From positions 1 to 64,000 of the forward strand of contig JAKBEL010000007.1 in assembly GCA_021833825.1 (NCBI GenBank): 64,000 nt of DNA. Direction: 5' to 3'. Origin of the DNA: a bacterium. GTDB lineage: Bacteria; Babelota; Babeliae; Babelales; Vermiphilaceae. A program made the position numbers and the translations under genes. The notes under the pieces were generated by a model. It made no database searches. It was given only the letters and a program-made list of their open reading frames with translations, and was not told the DNA's origin. Below, piece by piece: positions 34,682 to 43,140 of the stretch. Position 1 is the first letter of the stretch. Each line of letters starts with the position of its first letter.

Positions 34682-35435
34682 TTATTTTCCTTTTACTATG
34701 AAACGTTTATATACTATATACTGTCACACCTAATAATACCATTTGTAACCCCCCCCGTGTCAATATTTTAAAAAATTACATCTATGCCTGCGCATGAAAA
34801 TTATTCTGGCATGGCAGCGCAATTGATAGGACGCCAAAATAAGCAACTTTAGCCCCCTCTCCTTTCGCGAACCCTAAGGGAAAGCCCCCCGCTCTTTTTT
34901 GGATATAATGATTCAATGTCATGGTCTCTTTATAGCCCCCGCACCTGTTTTAACAGCAAAAAACTGGCCCAGATTAAGACAAGTTCATGCGCAGGTTCTG
35001 ACCCAAAACTCTGCCCACCAAGAAAAAATAGACTGGTGGATAAGTGGTGGATAACTGGTGGATAAGTGGTGGATAACCACCCAAAAGATTAACGCATTGC
35101 CCCCAAAAACCCTTGCCCAAAAGCTTCCGCGGGGAACGCATTCGCCTGAAGGCTCTCCAGCTGGCTACAAGGTTCGCCAGGTCCGGAAGTTTTCCACATT
35201 CTGTCCACCACTTATCCACCACTTATCCACCAGCACCAAATATCTCCCGCGCCCCTTTGCATGAATCTTGCAGCAATCAACAACACAGTTTTTCCACCAA
35301 AAAACGCTTGACCATTATTATAAGATTTAAAAAAAGAGTTTAATTACTAAAAGCGAGTTAGTTGGTACGCCTTCCCTTTCCAGTTTTTTGTGCTACAATA
35401 GAGAGTAACTATTCAAAAAAAATTGATATCAAATC
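34682..35435. other. Long non-coding gap, candidate replication origin region
   Basis: No convincing gene. 34682-35030 holds C-rich patches (34749-34756, about 34853-34892) but no recognisable element. 35034-35232 holds two opposed sets of 11-bp-spaced boxes. 35280-35380 is AT-rich (for example ATTATTATAAGATTTAAAA), a possible unwinding region, before nusA. Strand composition changes around this gap: by hand count 32881-32940 has 16 C and 8 G, while 36181-36240 has 11 C and 22 G on the + strand. Confidence 0.55.
35034..35232. repeat. Opposed 11-bp-period arrays of TTATCCACC boxes (DnaA-box-like)
   Basis: TGGTGGATAA occurs four times at 35034, 35045, 35056 and 35067, exactly 11 bp apart. On the other side TCCAC cores lie at 35193, 35204, 35215 and 35226, also 11 bp apart; the last two are full TTATCCACCA. 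The sets face each other across about 115 bp. TTATCCACC differs from the E. coli DnaA box TTATCCACA by one base. The arrangement resembles DnaA-box clusters or iterons. Confidence 0.6.
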
Positions 35436-36515
35436 ATGAAGGATATTGTGAAACTTTCTGCAGTTATCGAAGAGCTTGTTGAAGAACGCGGGCTCGCCAA
35501 AGAGACTTTAAGCGCCATCGTCTGCGAGGGAATGCTTGCGGCATATCAAAGAAAATACCCAACCCTTTCGCTTCGTTCTCACTACGACAAAAAGAGCGAC
35601 GATGTTATTATTGAGGTCGAAAAGCACGTTGTGGCTTCGGTTGAAAATGATGACACCGAGATTAGCGCAAGAAGGGCTGTCCATGTAGACAAGTCTCTTG
35701 CGGTTGGCGACGTGGTATGGTTGCCGTTTGATGGTAAGATTGGTCGCATCGAGATCCTAAGGGCAAAGCAAGTAATTGCCGGCAAAATAAGAAAGATAGA
35801 GGCCGATGCGGTTTGTGAGCAGTTTAAAGAAAGAGAGGGAACGATTGTTCATGGGGTTATACATAAATGTGAGCGCGGCGGAGTCTCTGTTAAACTTCAA
35901 GATTTTATGGCCTTTTTGCCAAAATCTCTTATGAGTCCTGCCGATAAATGCATTGTTGGCTACCCGATTCGTGCGCTTTTAAAAGAGGTTCTTCCTGAGC
36001 CACGCAATGAAAATCAGCTTATTTTGGATAGATCATCAGAGCAGTTCCTTATTCGTCTTTTTGAACTAGAAATACCAGAAGTATTTGAAAAGCTTGTAGA
36101 GATTAAAAAAGTGGTCAGATCTGCTGGCTATAAATCAAAGGTTGTTGTTGTCTCAAATGATGTCAATATAGACCCCGTTGGAACTTGTGTGGGTGTTGGC
36201 GGCGTTCGCATCAAGCCCATATTGAAAGAGCTTGGCGGAGAAAAGATTGATGTTCTATCTTCGAGTGATAACCCTGAAATAATGGTTAAAGCTGCGCTAA
36301 AACCGGCAATTGTTAATAGTGTTGAAATTAAGGATGGCAAAGCCTATGTTTGGGTCGATGAAGACCAAAGGTCTTTAGCTATAGGCAAGGGCGGACAGAA
36401 CATTTCCTTGGCGGCGCGCCTTGTTGGAATGGATATTAATCTTGTGCAAGAGCAAAAAAGAGCGCCTGAAGAATCAGGCTTGCTGTTTAGTGAGCAAGAA
36501 GAAATAGAACAATAA
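35436..36515 (+). CDS. nusA: Transcription termination/antitermination factor NusA
   Basis: A 359-residue NusA that binds RNA polymerase and nascent RNA, acting in pausing, termination and antitermination. Order: N-terminal polymerase-binding domain (about 1-125, LAKETLSAIVCEGMLAAYQRK), S1 domain (about 130-200, GTIVHGVIHKCERGGVSVKL), then two KH domains (GTCVGVGGVRIKPILKELGG near 250 and SLAIGKGGQNISLAARL near 310). It lacks the C-terminal acidic repeats of the E. coli protein, like Gram-positive and many reduced-genome forms. infB starts 23 bp later, the conserved nusA-infB operon. First gene right of the origin candidate. Confidence 0.95.
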   Translation: MKDIVKLSAVIEELVEERGLAKETLSAIVCEGMLAAYQRKYPTLSLRSHYDKKSDDVIIEVEKHVVASVENDDTEISARRAVHVDKSLAVGDVVWLPFDGKIGRIEILRAKQVIAGKIRKIEADAVCEQFKEREGTIVHGVIHKCERGGVSVKLQDFMAFLPKSLMSPADKCIVGYPIRALLKEVLPEPRNENQLILDRSSEQFLIRLFELEIPEVFEKLVEIKKVVRSAGYKSKVVVVSNDVNIDPVGTCVGVGGVRIKPILKELGGEKIDVLSSSDNPEIMVKAALKPAIVNSVEIKDGKAYVWVDEDQRSLAIGKGGQNISLAARLVGMDINLVQEQKRAPEESGLLFSEQEEIEQ

Positions 36516-36538
36516 AATTTTTTATAAGTGGTAAGACA

Positions 36539-38479
36539 ATGTCTATGCGTGTGTATGAATATGCAAAAAAAATTGGTTCCTCATCAAAAGAGATCTTAAA
36601 ACGACTTTCCGACGCTGGATTTGATGTGGCAAACCACATGACAGTCTTGACCGAAGAGGATGTGGAGTTTTTAAATCAAACATACACAAATAAAGAAAAA
36701 AAAGCTCGAAACGGAGTTTTGAGCAATGATTCTGGCCAAGCAGATGCGCTTGCCACAGAGGGGGGCTCGGCCAAGGAAGGGCAGGGGGCTATTGAGATTA
36801 TTCTTGAGCCGATGACCGTTGCGGACATTGCCAGCCAACTTGAGGTTCCCGCCACCGAAATCATCCTTTTGTTGTTAAAGTGGGGGATTGTTGCACCAAA
36901 AAATTATCTATTAGACGAGGCGATTGTCTCCAGAATAGCGCAACACTTTGGGGTTTGTGTAAAAAAGCCTGAAAGAAAAGTTGAGCAAAAGCGAGAGGTC
37001 CGTGCTATTTTGGATAGCGCCAAAATAGAAAAGCGCATGCCAGTTATAGTTGTTCTTGGGCATGTTGATCATGGAAAAACAACGCTGCTTGATTTTATTC
37101 GCAAAACCCGAGTGGCAGCGAGAGAAAAAGGTGGAATAACTCAGCACCTTGGTGCATATCATGTAGAGACCAAGCATGGCGGAATTGTTTTTCTTGATAC
37201 CCCTGGCCATGAAGCTTTTTCAAAAATTAGATCTCGCGGTGTGAAAGCGGCTGATATAGCAATTCTTGTTGTTGCGGCCGATGATGGTATCATGCCTCAA
37301 ACAATAGAGGCTATCAAATTTGCAAAAGAGATGTCGCTCCCTATTATTGTCGCGGTAAATAAGGTTGATAAGGCAAATGCAACAAGGCTAGAAGTTGTTA
37401 AGCGTCAATTGGCTGAGCAAGATCTTTTGCCAGAGGAGTGGGGCGGTCAGACCATTGTTATGCCAGTCTCTGCAAAGGTTGGAACGGGAATAGATGAACT
37501 TTTAGATATGGTCGACTTACAGGCTCAATTGCTTGAGTTAAAAGCTGATATTTCGTCTCCGGCGGCAGGCTATGTTTTGGAGTCAAAGCTAGAAAAGGGT
37601 AGAGGGCCGGTTGCTACAATTATTTTGCAGCAGGGTTATTTGCGCATTGGGGATACATTTATTGCTGGAGATGCAACTGGAAAAGTTTCATCTTTGTTGG
37701 ATTCGCACAACAAGTCGCTTCGAGAAGTTGGGCCATCGCAACCGGTTCAAGTTGCTACTTTTTCAGAGCTTCCAAATGCGGGAGATTACTTTGAGGTTGT
37801 TCCAAAGGGGCAATTGCGTAAGGCTAGGCCGCAACCCAAAGCGGTATCAAAGCCGGGTTTCAAAGATAAGGCTATAAATCTTATCATAAAGGCTGACACT
37901 AACTCTTCAAAAGAGGCGCTAGAAGATGCTATTAAAAAACTTTCCAAAAAAATTGATCATACTGATTTCCATATAGTTGCATCGGGTGTTGGAGATATTG
38001 GTGAGCGTGATGTTCAACTTGCATCTCACACGGGGTCATCAATTGTTGGTCTTCATGTAAAGGCTACAAATGCCTTACATGCTGCTCAAAAAGAGGGCGT
38101 CTCTATAAGTCTTTTTGATATAATATATAAGCTTTTAGAAGATTTAGAGAGGCGTGCAGAGGGCGCAAGAGAGATTAAAATGGTTGACAAAAAGGTTGGA
38201 GAGGGCGTTATTCGTAAGGTTTTTGATATCAAAAAAGTTGGTATTATTGCTGGATGCTATGTCAAAGATGGTATTTTTTCAAAAAATGGAAAAATGGTTG
38301 TTTGGCGTAATAAGCAGAAGATTGGATCTGGGTCCATTACCAGTTTACAGCGTGAAGGCAAAAATATTAAAGAAGTGCATGCTGGTTTTGAATGCGCCTT
38401 TATGGCCGATGGATTGTTAGATTTTGCAGTAGACGATCGCATCGAATGCTATATTTCAGTTCCAGAAAATAAACCATAA
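36539..38479 (+). CDS. infB: Translation initiation factor IF-2
   Basis: A 646-residue GTPase that brings fMet-tRNA to the ribosome. An IF2-N motif (MSMRVYEYAKKIGSSSKEIL) is followed by a short linker and a second IF2-N-like helix region. The G domain starts near residue 170 with GHVDHGKTT, then GGITQHLGAY, DTPGHEAF and NKVD. Domains II-IV follow, ending in the tRNA-binding C2 domain (DDRIECY). Length matches compact bacterial IF2. It is the second gene of the nusA operon; rbfA and truB do not follow, so the classic operon is shortened. Confidence 0.96.
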   Translation: MSMRVYEYAKKIGSSSKEILKRLSDAGFDVANHMTVLTEEDVEFLNQTYTNKEKKARNGVLSNDSGQADALATEGGSAKEGQGAIEIILEPMTVADIASQLEVPATEIILLLLKWGIVAPKNYLLDEAIVSRIAQHFGVCVKKPERKVEQKREVRAILDSAKIEKRMPVIVVLGHVDHGKTTLLDFIRKTRVAAREKGGITQHLGAYHVETKHGGIVFLDTPGHEAFSKIRSRGVKAADIAILVVAADDGIMPQTIEAIKFAKEMSLPIIVAVNKVDKANATRLEVVKRQLAEQDLLPEEWGGQTIVMPVSAKVGTGIDELLDMVDLQAQLLELKADISSPAAGYVLESKLEKGRGPVATIILQQGYLRIGDTFIAGDATGKVSSLLDSHNKSLREVGPSQPVQVATFSELPNAGDYFEVVPKGQLRKARPQPKAVSKPGFKDKAINLIIKADTNSSKEALEDAIKKLSKKIDHTDFHIVASGVGDIGERDVQLASHTGSSIVGLHVKATNALHAAQKEGVSISLFDIIYKLLEDLERRAEGAREIKMVDKKVGEGVIRKVFDIKKVGIIAGCYVKDGIFSKNGKMVVWRNKQKIGSGSITSLQREGKNIKEVHAGFECAFMADGLLDFAVDDRIECYISVPENKP

Positions 38480-38558
38480 GAGTTTATTAATTATTGTTTT
38501 TCGGTATGCAGATCTTTTATCTTTAGATATCACTGAAGAGAAAAAAGGGATTGGCTAC

Positions 38559-39572
38559 ATGAGCTCTATAGCATTAAGGCTGTTTTTTGCTTGCATATTA
38601 TCATTCTGTTTTACGTATTATTTAATTCCTATTTTTATTGCCATAGCGCGCAAGTATAATATCATCGATTTCCCTGATGGAATTATTAAACAGCATGTAT
38701 TGCCGACTCCATATTTAGGTGGGGCCGCAATCTATTTGGGTTTTTTGCTAACATTGGCAGTTGTTTTTCCTTTTGATAATCAATTTTTTTTATTTTTAGT
38801 CGGGAGCAGCTTGCTCTTTTATATTGGGCTGATCGATGATCTTATTCAATTACAGCCTTTGCAAAAATTTCTTGGGCAAATAATTGCGGTGATATGTTTC
38901 ATTCGGGCTGGATTTTATCTTAAATCACACCTTTATTGTAATTTGTGGAGCATGCCCATCTCTGTTCTTTGGATGCTACTTATAATCAATGCATTTAATC
39001 TGATAGATATTATGGATGGATTAGCGTCGATTACAGCTTTATGCTGTGCACTAAACTTTTTAGTCTTGGCTATTTTAACAGAACAATATATTCCCGCACT
39101 TTTGTTATGCTCAATAATAGGTTCCATCGCAGCCTTTTTATGTTTTAATAAGCCTCCTGCATATATTTATTTAGGAGATGCGGGGTCACTCTTTATAGGG
39201 GGCCTATTTTCTACCATCCCATTTCTTTTTCCATGGGGGGGCATGAATGTCCATGGATATATTATTCCTGTTATTGCATTAGCAATTCCCTTATTGGAGG
39301 TTTGCGGTCTGATATGTATTAGAACATACAGGGGACTACTTTTTTATAAACCGAGCAAACATCATTTTATGCATTATTTAAAACGCAATCATTTTTCTGA
39401 AAATGAGATATTAAGATTCATTTTTATGATGTCATGCATTCTGATAGTAAGTGCGGCTCTTTTTGTTAAAAACTCCCTGCAGATCGATAGATTAATGGTA
39501 ATAGGAGGGGGATTTTTAGCCTATTGGATTTACTCCCTTGCACCACAGCGCAACTCATTTTTTCTAAAATGA
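38559..39572 (+). CDS. MraY/WecA-family phospho-sugar transferase
   Basis: A 337-residue polytopic membrane protein that moves a sugar-1-phosphate from a UDP-sugar to undecaprenyl phosphate. About ten hydrophobic helices; motifs YIGLIDDL (residues 88-95), NAFNLIDIMDGLA (about 144-156) and YLGDAGSLFIGGL (about 205-217), plus a basic loop KPSKHHFMHYL near 270, fit the WecA/TagO branch (HIPG-like His cluster replaced by KHHFMHY) more than MraY. It would start synthesis of a surface polysaccharide or glycan. It stands alone, followed by a strong hairpin at 39591. Confidence 0.9.
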   Translation: MSSIALRLFFACILSFCFTYYLIPIFIAIARKYNIIDFPDGIIKQHVLPTPYLGGAAIYLGFLLTLAVVFPFDNQFFLFLVGSSLLFYIGLIDDLIQLQPLQKFLGQIIAVICFIRAGFYLKSHLYCNLWSMPISVLWMLLIINAFNLIDIMDGLASITALCCALNFLVLAILTEQYIPALLLCSIIGSIAAFLCFNKPPAYIYLGDAGSLFIGGLFSTIPFLFPWGGMNVHGYIIPVIALAIPLLEVCGLICIRTYRGLLFYKPSKHHFMHYLKRNHFSENEILRFIFMMSCILIVSAALFVKNSLQIDRLMVIGGGFLAYWIYSLAPQRNSFFLK

Positions 39573-39880
39573 TTCACATTGAAACAAGCGTTGCTTTTTT
39601 GTTGTTTTATTAAAAAAGCAATCGCGTTTTTCTAAAAAAGCTTTATTTTGCAGCATTGTTACGTTGTTGCTTTTTTTTAAGAATAAATTGCGTTGCATTT
39701 TTTGCAAAATAAGTAGAAATTTGAAGTGTCTTAAGCTTAAATCATACTTCTTAATTTTGGGTATGGTTAAATGCACTGCTTGCTGAGAAAAGTAATAGAT
39801 TTATAGTCCAATAGCTTTTTGGCTACAATTCCTTCTTAGCTTACTAATATGGTCTAAAGTCTATTACTTTTTTCGCTTTT
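39573..39880. other. Non-coding gap with two hairpins
   Basis: No gene. 39591-39625 is a terminator hairpin for the upstream gene. Further down, AAAAGTAATAGA at 39788-39799 can pair with TCTATTACTTTT ending near 39871, closing a loop of about 60 nt next to the 3' end of nfo. This could be an nfo terminator or a small structured RNA. Confidence 0.5.
39591..39625 (+). terminator. Hairpin terminator after the WecA-like gene
   Basis: TTGCTTTTTT at 39591-39600 pairs perfectly with AAAAAAGCAA at 39612-39621, with an 11-base loop. It lies 18 bp after the stop codon. The U-run is within the stem rather than clearly after it, so strength is uncertain. Confidence 0.6.
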
Positions 39881-40750
39881 TTAATCGTCTATTAACTCTC
39901 TTATTGTAGTTAAGTTTCTCAGGTTATCATCTAGTGATTCTACCGGCGTTTCAAGTATCTTAGTGATATGCTTGAGCTGTTGATCGTTCATGATATATCT
40001 AAAAGCTTCAAGTCCTAGGCGCCCTTTTCCTATATGTTCATGCCGATCAACGCGAGATCCAAGCTCTTTTTTTGAGTCATTAAGATGAATTACATGTAGG
40101 TTTTGCAATCCCAATATGGTATCAAATTTGCTTATCACCGTTTTATAGGCATCTACAGATGAGATGTCATATCCTGCTGCAAAGATATGGCAGGTGTCAA
40201 GGCAAAATCCGATCCGATTCTTTTGGTCTATCTTGTTGTATATATGGGAGAGTTGCTCAAAGGTATAGCCAACATTTGTTCCTTGGCCCGCCATTGTCTC
40301 TATGAGAAGCTTAGTTTTGCTTGCCTTAACATTCTTGAAAATAAGGTTTATGTTTGATGCGATCTGATCAAGGCAATTGTCTAGAGGGCCCTCTTTATGT
40401 GATCCGGGATGGAAGACAATATGGTCGACATCAAGCTGTTGAGCCCTGATAAGTTCATCTTGTAGAGCGATTGTTGCTTTTTGCGCAGAGGGCTGATCGG
40501 GTGACCCTATATTTATAAGATAGCTTGCATGAATAATTGTTGATTGGATTGTGGGAGAGTTGGCGACAGCCAACTTAAATTTTTCTATTTCTTCTTCTGA
40601 TAGAGGCTTTGCCTGCCATTGGCGATTACTTTTGCTAAAAAATTGTACTGCGGAGCAATTGAGCTCTTCTGCTCTTGAAATCGCTTGATCTAAGCCTCCA
40701 TTAATTGATAGATGCATTCCTATGAGATCAGTGTGAATCTTTTTGGGCAT
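39881..40750 (-). CDS. nfo: Endonuclease IV (AP endonuclease)
   Basis: A 289-residue zinc-dependent enzyme that cuts DNA 5' to abasic sites. Motifs follow the family: GMHLSINGGLDQAI near residue 11, AVQFFSKSNRQW near 34, HASYLINIGSPD near 75, VFHPGSH near 115, LLIETMAGQGTNVG near 145, FCLDTCHIFAAGYD near 180, VIHLNDSKKELGSRVDRHEH near 218. Zinc-binding His, Glu and Asp are in place. Length is normal. It would act after the glycosylases encoded at 17653 and 33106, completing base-excision repair without any iron-sulphur enzyme. Single gene. Confidence 0.95.
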   Translation of the reverse strand: MPKKIHTDLIGMHLSINGGLDQAISRAEELNCSAVQFFSKSNRQWQAKPLSEEEIEKFKLAVANSPTIQSTIIHASYLINIGSPDQPSAQKATIALQDELIRAQQLDVDHIVFHPGSHKEGPLDNCLDQIASNINLIFKNVKASKTKLLIETMAGQGTNVGYTFEQLSHIYNKIDQKNRIGFCLDTCHIFAAGYDISSVDAYKTVISKFDTILGLQNLHVIHLNDSKKELGSRVDRHEHIGKGRLGLEAFRYIMNDQQLKHITKILETPVESLDDNLRNLTTIRELIDD

Positions 40751-40869
40751 TTTTATTTCCTTGATATATAGCCTATTTATTAGATGTTAATATAGCTTTT
40801 TCTTAAAAATCTGTCATTGAAGACTGCGATTAAATCTTAAGAATCAGCTTTTTTCAGGTTAACTCTTCA

Positions 40870-40897
40870 TTGACAAAAGTGGCAAAAACTTTAAAAT
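40870..40897 (+). promoter_or_regulatory. Candidate sigma-70 promoter of the beta-barrel gene
   Basis: TTGACA at 40870-40875, 16 bp, TAAAAT at 40892-40897; the same boxes and spacing as the promoter at 22148. A terminator-like hairpin lies in the leader downstream. Confidence 0.6.
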
Positions 40898-40933
40898 AAT
40901 TTGTAAATAAAAAGGTCAAAAATAGTATAAATG

Positions 40934-40960
40934 AAGCTCCAGATAAAAGGGGCTTTTTTA
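40934..40960 (+). terminator. Terminator-like hairpin in the leader of the beta-barrel gene
   Basis: AAGCTCC at 40934-40940 pairs with GGGGCTT at 40949-40955 (one G-T pair), followed by TTTTTA. No rightward gene precedes it, because nfo reads leftward from 40750. It therefore sits in the 5' leader, about 33 bp before the start codon, and may attenuate the porin transcript. Confidence 0.5.
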
Positions 40961-40992
40961 TTTACGTGCGTAACTTACACATTTAGGATTAT

Positions 40993-43026
40993 ATGAATCT
41001 CAATAAAATATCACATATATTATCAGTTGCTCTTCTTTTAACAGCATCACAGCTGCTTCCTTTAGGGGCGCTTTTCAAACCGACAGATGACTTTTCGTTC
41101 TTTTTTTCAGGTAAATACAGACCTGAAACATTTTATGCGAGCAATGTAAGTCTTTTAAATGATAATAATCGTGAAGATAAAATCTATTTTAGTCGTCATA
41201 CTCTTGATATGACATTGAACTCGTTTTATGGCCTTGGGACTTATGGTTATAATATTGCTGAGATGAAGGCGACCATGAGAAATAGAGCTGTTTGGGGAGA
41301 CCCAATGAGCATATCTCCAACAACTCCAGCGGTTATAGATGATCTTGGGGCTGCAGATTTTTCTCACAACCATTATCTGCCTCGCAATATTGTCTGGATT
41401 CGTGAATTTTGGCTCTCATTTGATATTGGGCCAGCATTTGGTCTGACTTTTAAGAATCCACAAACATTTATTATTGGGGCTTTTCCATTCTTGCTTGGTA
41501 GAGGTATCGCCTTGGGTGAAGCCTATGCAACAGGAAATTCAGTGCTCGGTTTTTATACAGATTTTAATATTGATCAATTTGCTTGGGGTGCAAGTTTTTA
41601 TGGCGATATTGTAAAAGATGTTTTGCGCTATGATTTTTATACAGCTCTTTTGCGAAATAATGCCAGTTCGGTTAGTAAAAACATAGAACCTATTTATGAG
41701 CATGAAATTGGAAAGAAAAATTGTCCAGAGCGTGGATTTGGTAGTGTTAATTTTTTAGTTGCACAACGCCTCCAGTGGAATGTATTTAAAGATGATATTT
41801 GGGGAAATTTGACCCTTGAGCCATACGCACTGTTTAATCATGATCCTGAACAGCGTGTTGAATTTAGAGCTGATGCTGAAAGTAAGTTATTAACATTAGG
41901 ATTTGCCGGCGAATATGAAGGGCCCCGTTTTGCTTTAGGATTTGATACTGCTATGAACTTGGGGCGTCAGCAGGTAAGGCCTTGGGATCGTAATTACATT
42001 GTCAGACAGTTGCGTGATGGAGTTGCTATGCGTGTTAATAGTCACGTATATGTTGGTCTTGATCCAAAGAATCCTGATAGCGCGAAAAACAAGGATGTCT
42101 ATTTGGCTCCTTATTCAAAAAATGTTGTTTCTATATCAACGCAGAATGTAAGCAATGTTGGCAAGCAGGCGCAAGAGCTTATTGACAATGCTCCACAGGG
42201 AGAGTTTTTCAATGGGCTTGCTATAGGCACAGTTTCAGGATTTTCAGCAGATATGCCATATGTTCCTAATAATGTAGATCCTGCTATGGCCGATCAGTTT
42301 TTTAATGCAAATAATCGTTATAGGGATGGATACAAAAATCGTTATAAAGGCTGGATGTTTATAGCAGATGGAGCTCTTTTTTTCTGTGATAAAGATCTGC
42401 AACTTGCAGCAACAGCCGGTATTGCATCAGGCGATGATAATCCACACTATGAGACTGTTGATGGCGATTTTACAGGTTTTATTGGTCTGCAAGAGATCTA
42501 TTCTGGTACACGTGTGCGTAGCTCATTCTTATTAGGATCTTTGGGTAAAGTACAAGTTCCATGCTCTGCACCAAGAGGGGATCAAGCTCCAGCAAAATTT
42601 GCTCAAGGTATTTCTGGTTTTACAAATTTGGTACTATGGGGAACGGCATTACATTACACACCATCATTTGTAAAACGGCGCATTGTATTCAATCCAAATC
42701 TTTATATGTTCTGGCAAGATAAACCGACTCATAAATTTGATCCGGTCAATAAAAAAGAGACTGATCAATTTGCAAGAACTTTCTTAGGTACTGAGCTTAA
42801 CCTATTCTTTGATTACTATATGTTCAAAGATCTGAAGTTGTTTTATGTAAGTTCTATCTTTGTTCCAGGTGGTCATTTCAGTGATATTAAAGGAAAACCT
42901 GTCAATTCAAGACAGCAAAGATTGCTTGATAGTCGCACTATTGAAAGTTTTGATGCGTGTAATATTCCAAATATCGGTGATGATATTAGCTTTGCTGTGA
43001 ACATTGGTTTAGAATATAGATTCTAA
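40993..43026 (+). CDS. Large outer-membrane beta-barrel protein
   Basis: A 677-residue protein with a signal peptide (residues 1-26, ending near PLGA). The rest alternates short hydrophobic and polar residues with many aromatics and Gly-Asp/Asn turns, and ends GLEYRF, with a C-terminal Phe as recognised by the Bam machinery. There is no plug or TonB box visible. It may be a porin or solute channel of about 16-18 strands; the family resembles alginate-export-type or Dependentiae major barrels only in general plan. Promoter and a possible attenuator precede it. Confident as an outer-membrane barrel, unsure of substrate. Confidence 0.8.
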   Translation: MNLNKISHILSVALLLTASQLLPLGALFKPTDDFSFFFSGKYRPETFYASNVSLLNDNNREDKIYFSRHTLDMTLNSFYGLGTYGYNIAEMKATMRNRAVWGDPMSISPTTPAVIDDLGAADFSHNHYLPRNIVWIREFWLSFDIGPAFGLTFKNPQTFIIGAFPFLLGRGIALGEAYATGNSVLGFYTDFNIDQFAWGASFYGDIVKDVLRYDFYTALLRNNASSVSKNIEPIYEHEIGKKNCPERGFGSVNFLVAQRLQWNVFKDDIWGNLTLEPYALFNHDPEQRVEFRADAESKLLTLGFAGEYEGPRFALGFDTAMNLGRQQVRPWDRNYIVRQLRDGVAMRVNSHVYVGLDPKNPDSAKNKDVYLAPYSKNVVSISTQNVSNVGKQAQELIDNAPQGEFFNGLAIGTVSGFSADMPYVPNNVDPAMADQFFNANNRYRDGYKNRYKGWMFIADGALFFCDKDLQLAATAGIASGDDNPHYETVDGDFTGFIGLQEIYSGTRVRSSFLLGSLGKVQVPCSAPRGDQAPAKFAQGISGFTNLVLWGTALHYTPSFVKRRIVFNPNLYMFWQDKPTHKFDPVNKKETDQFARTFLGTELNLFFDYYMFKDLKLFYVSSIFVPGGHFSDIKGKPVNSRQQRLLDSRTIESFDACNIPNIGDDISFAVNIGLEYRF

Positions 43027-43140
43027 TAATATGGCTCAGTAAATAGTCAAAATGATAATGTACGTCCTACCATATTGCAATAGATCTGCTATGCTGGGAT
43101 GAGAAATTTAGTTGTTTGTGAACAAAGATAGGGCAGAAAA

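Noticed and set aside
35034-35232. CRISPR-like tandem repeat
   Set aside because: Units repeat every 11 bp with no spacers, and the second set is inverted; this does not fit a CRISPR array.
35058-35264. 68-residue open frame across the box array
   Set aside because: Its sequence is simply the translation of the repeated boxes (His/Pro/Ser-rich); no ribosome site or homology signal.
36911-37210. 99-residue minus-strand frame within infB
   Set aside because: Antisense to the GTPase domain of infB.
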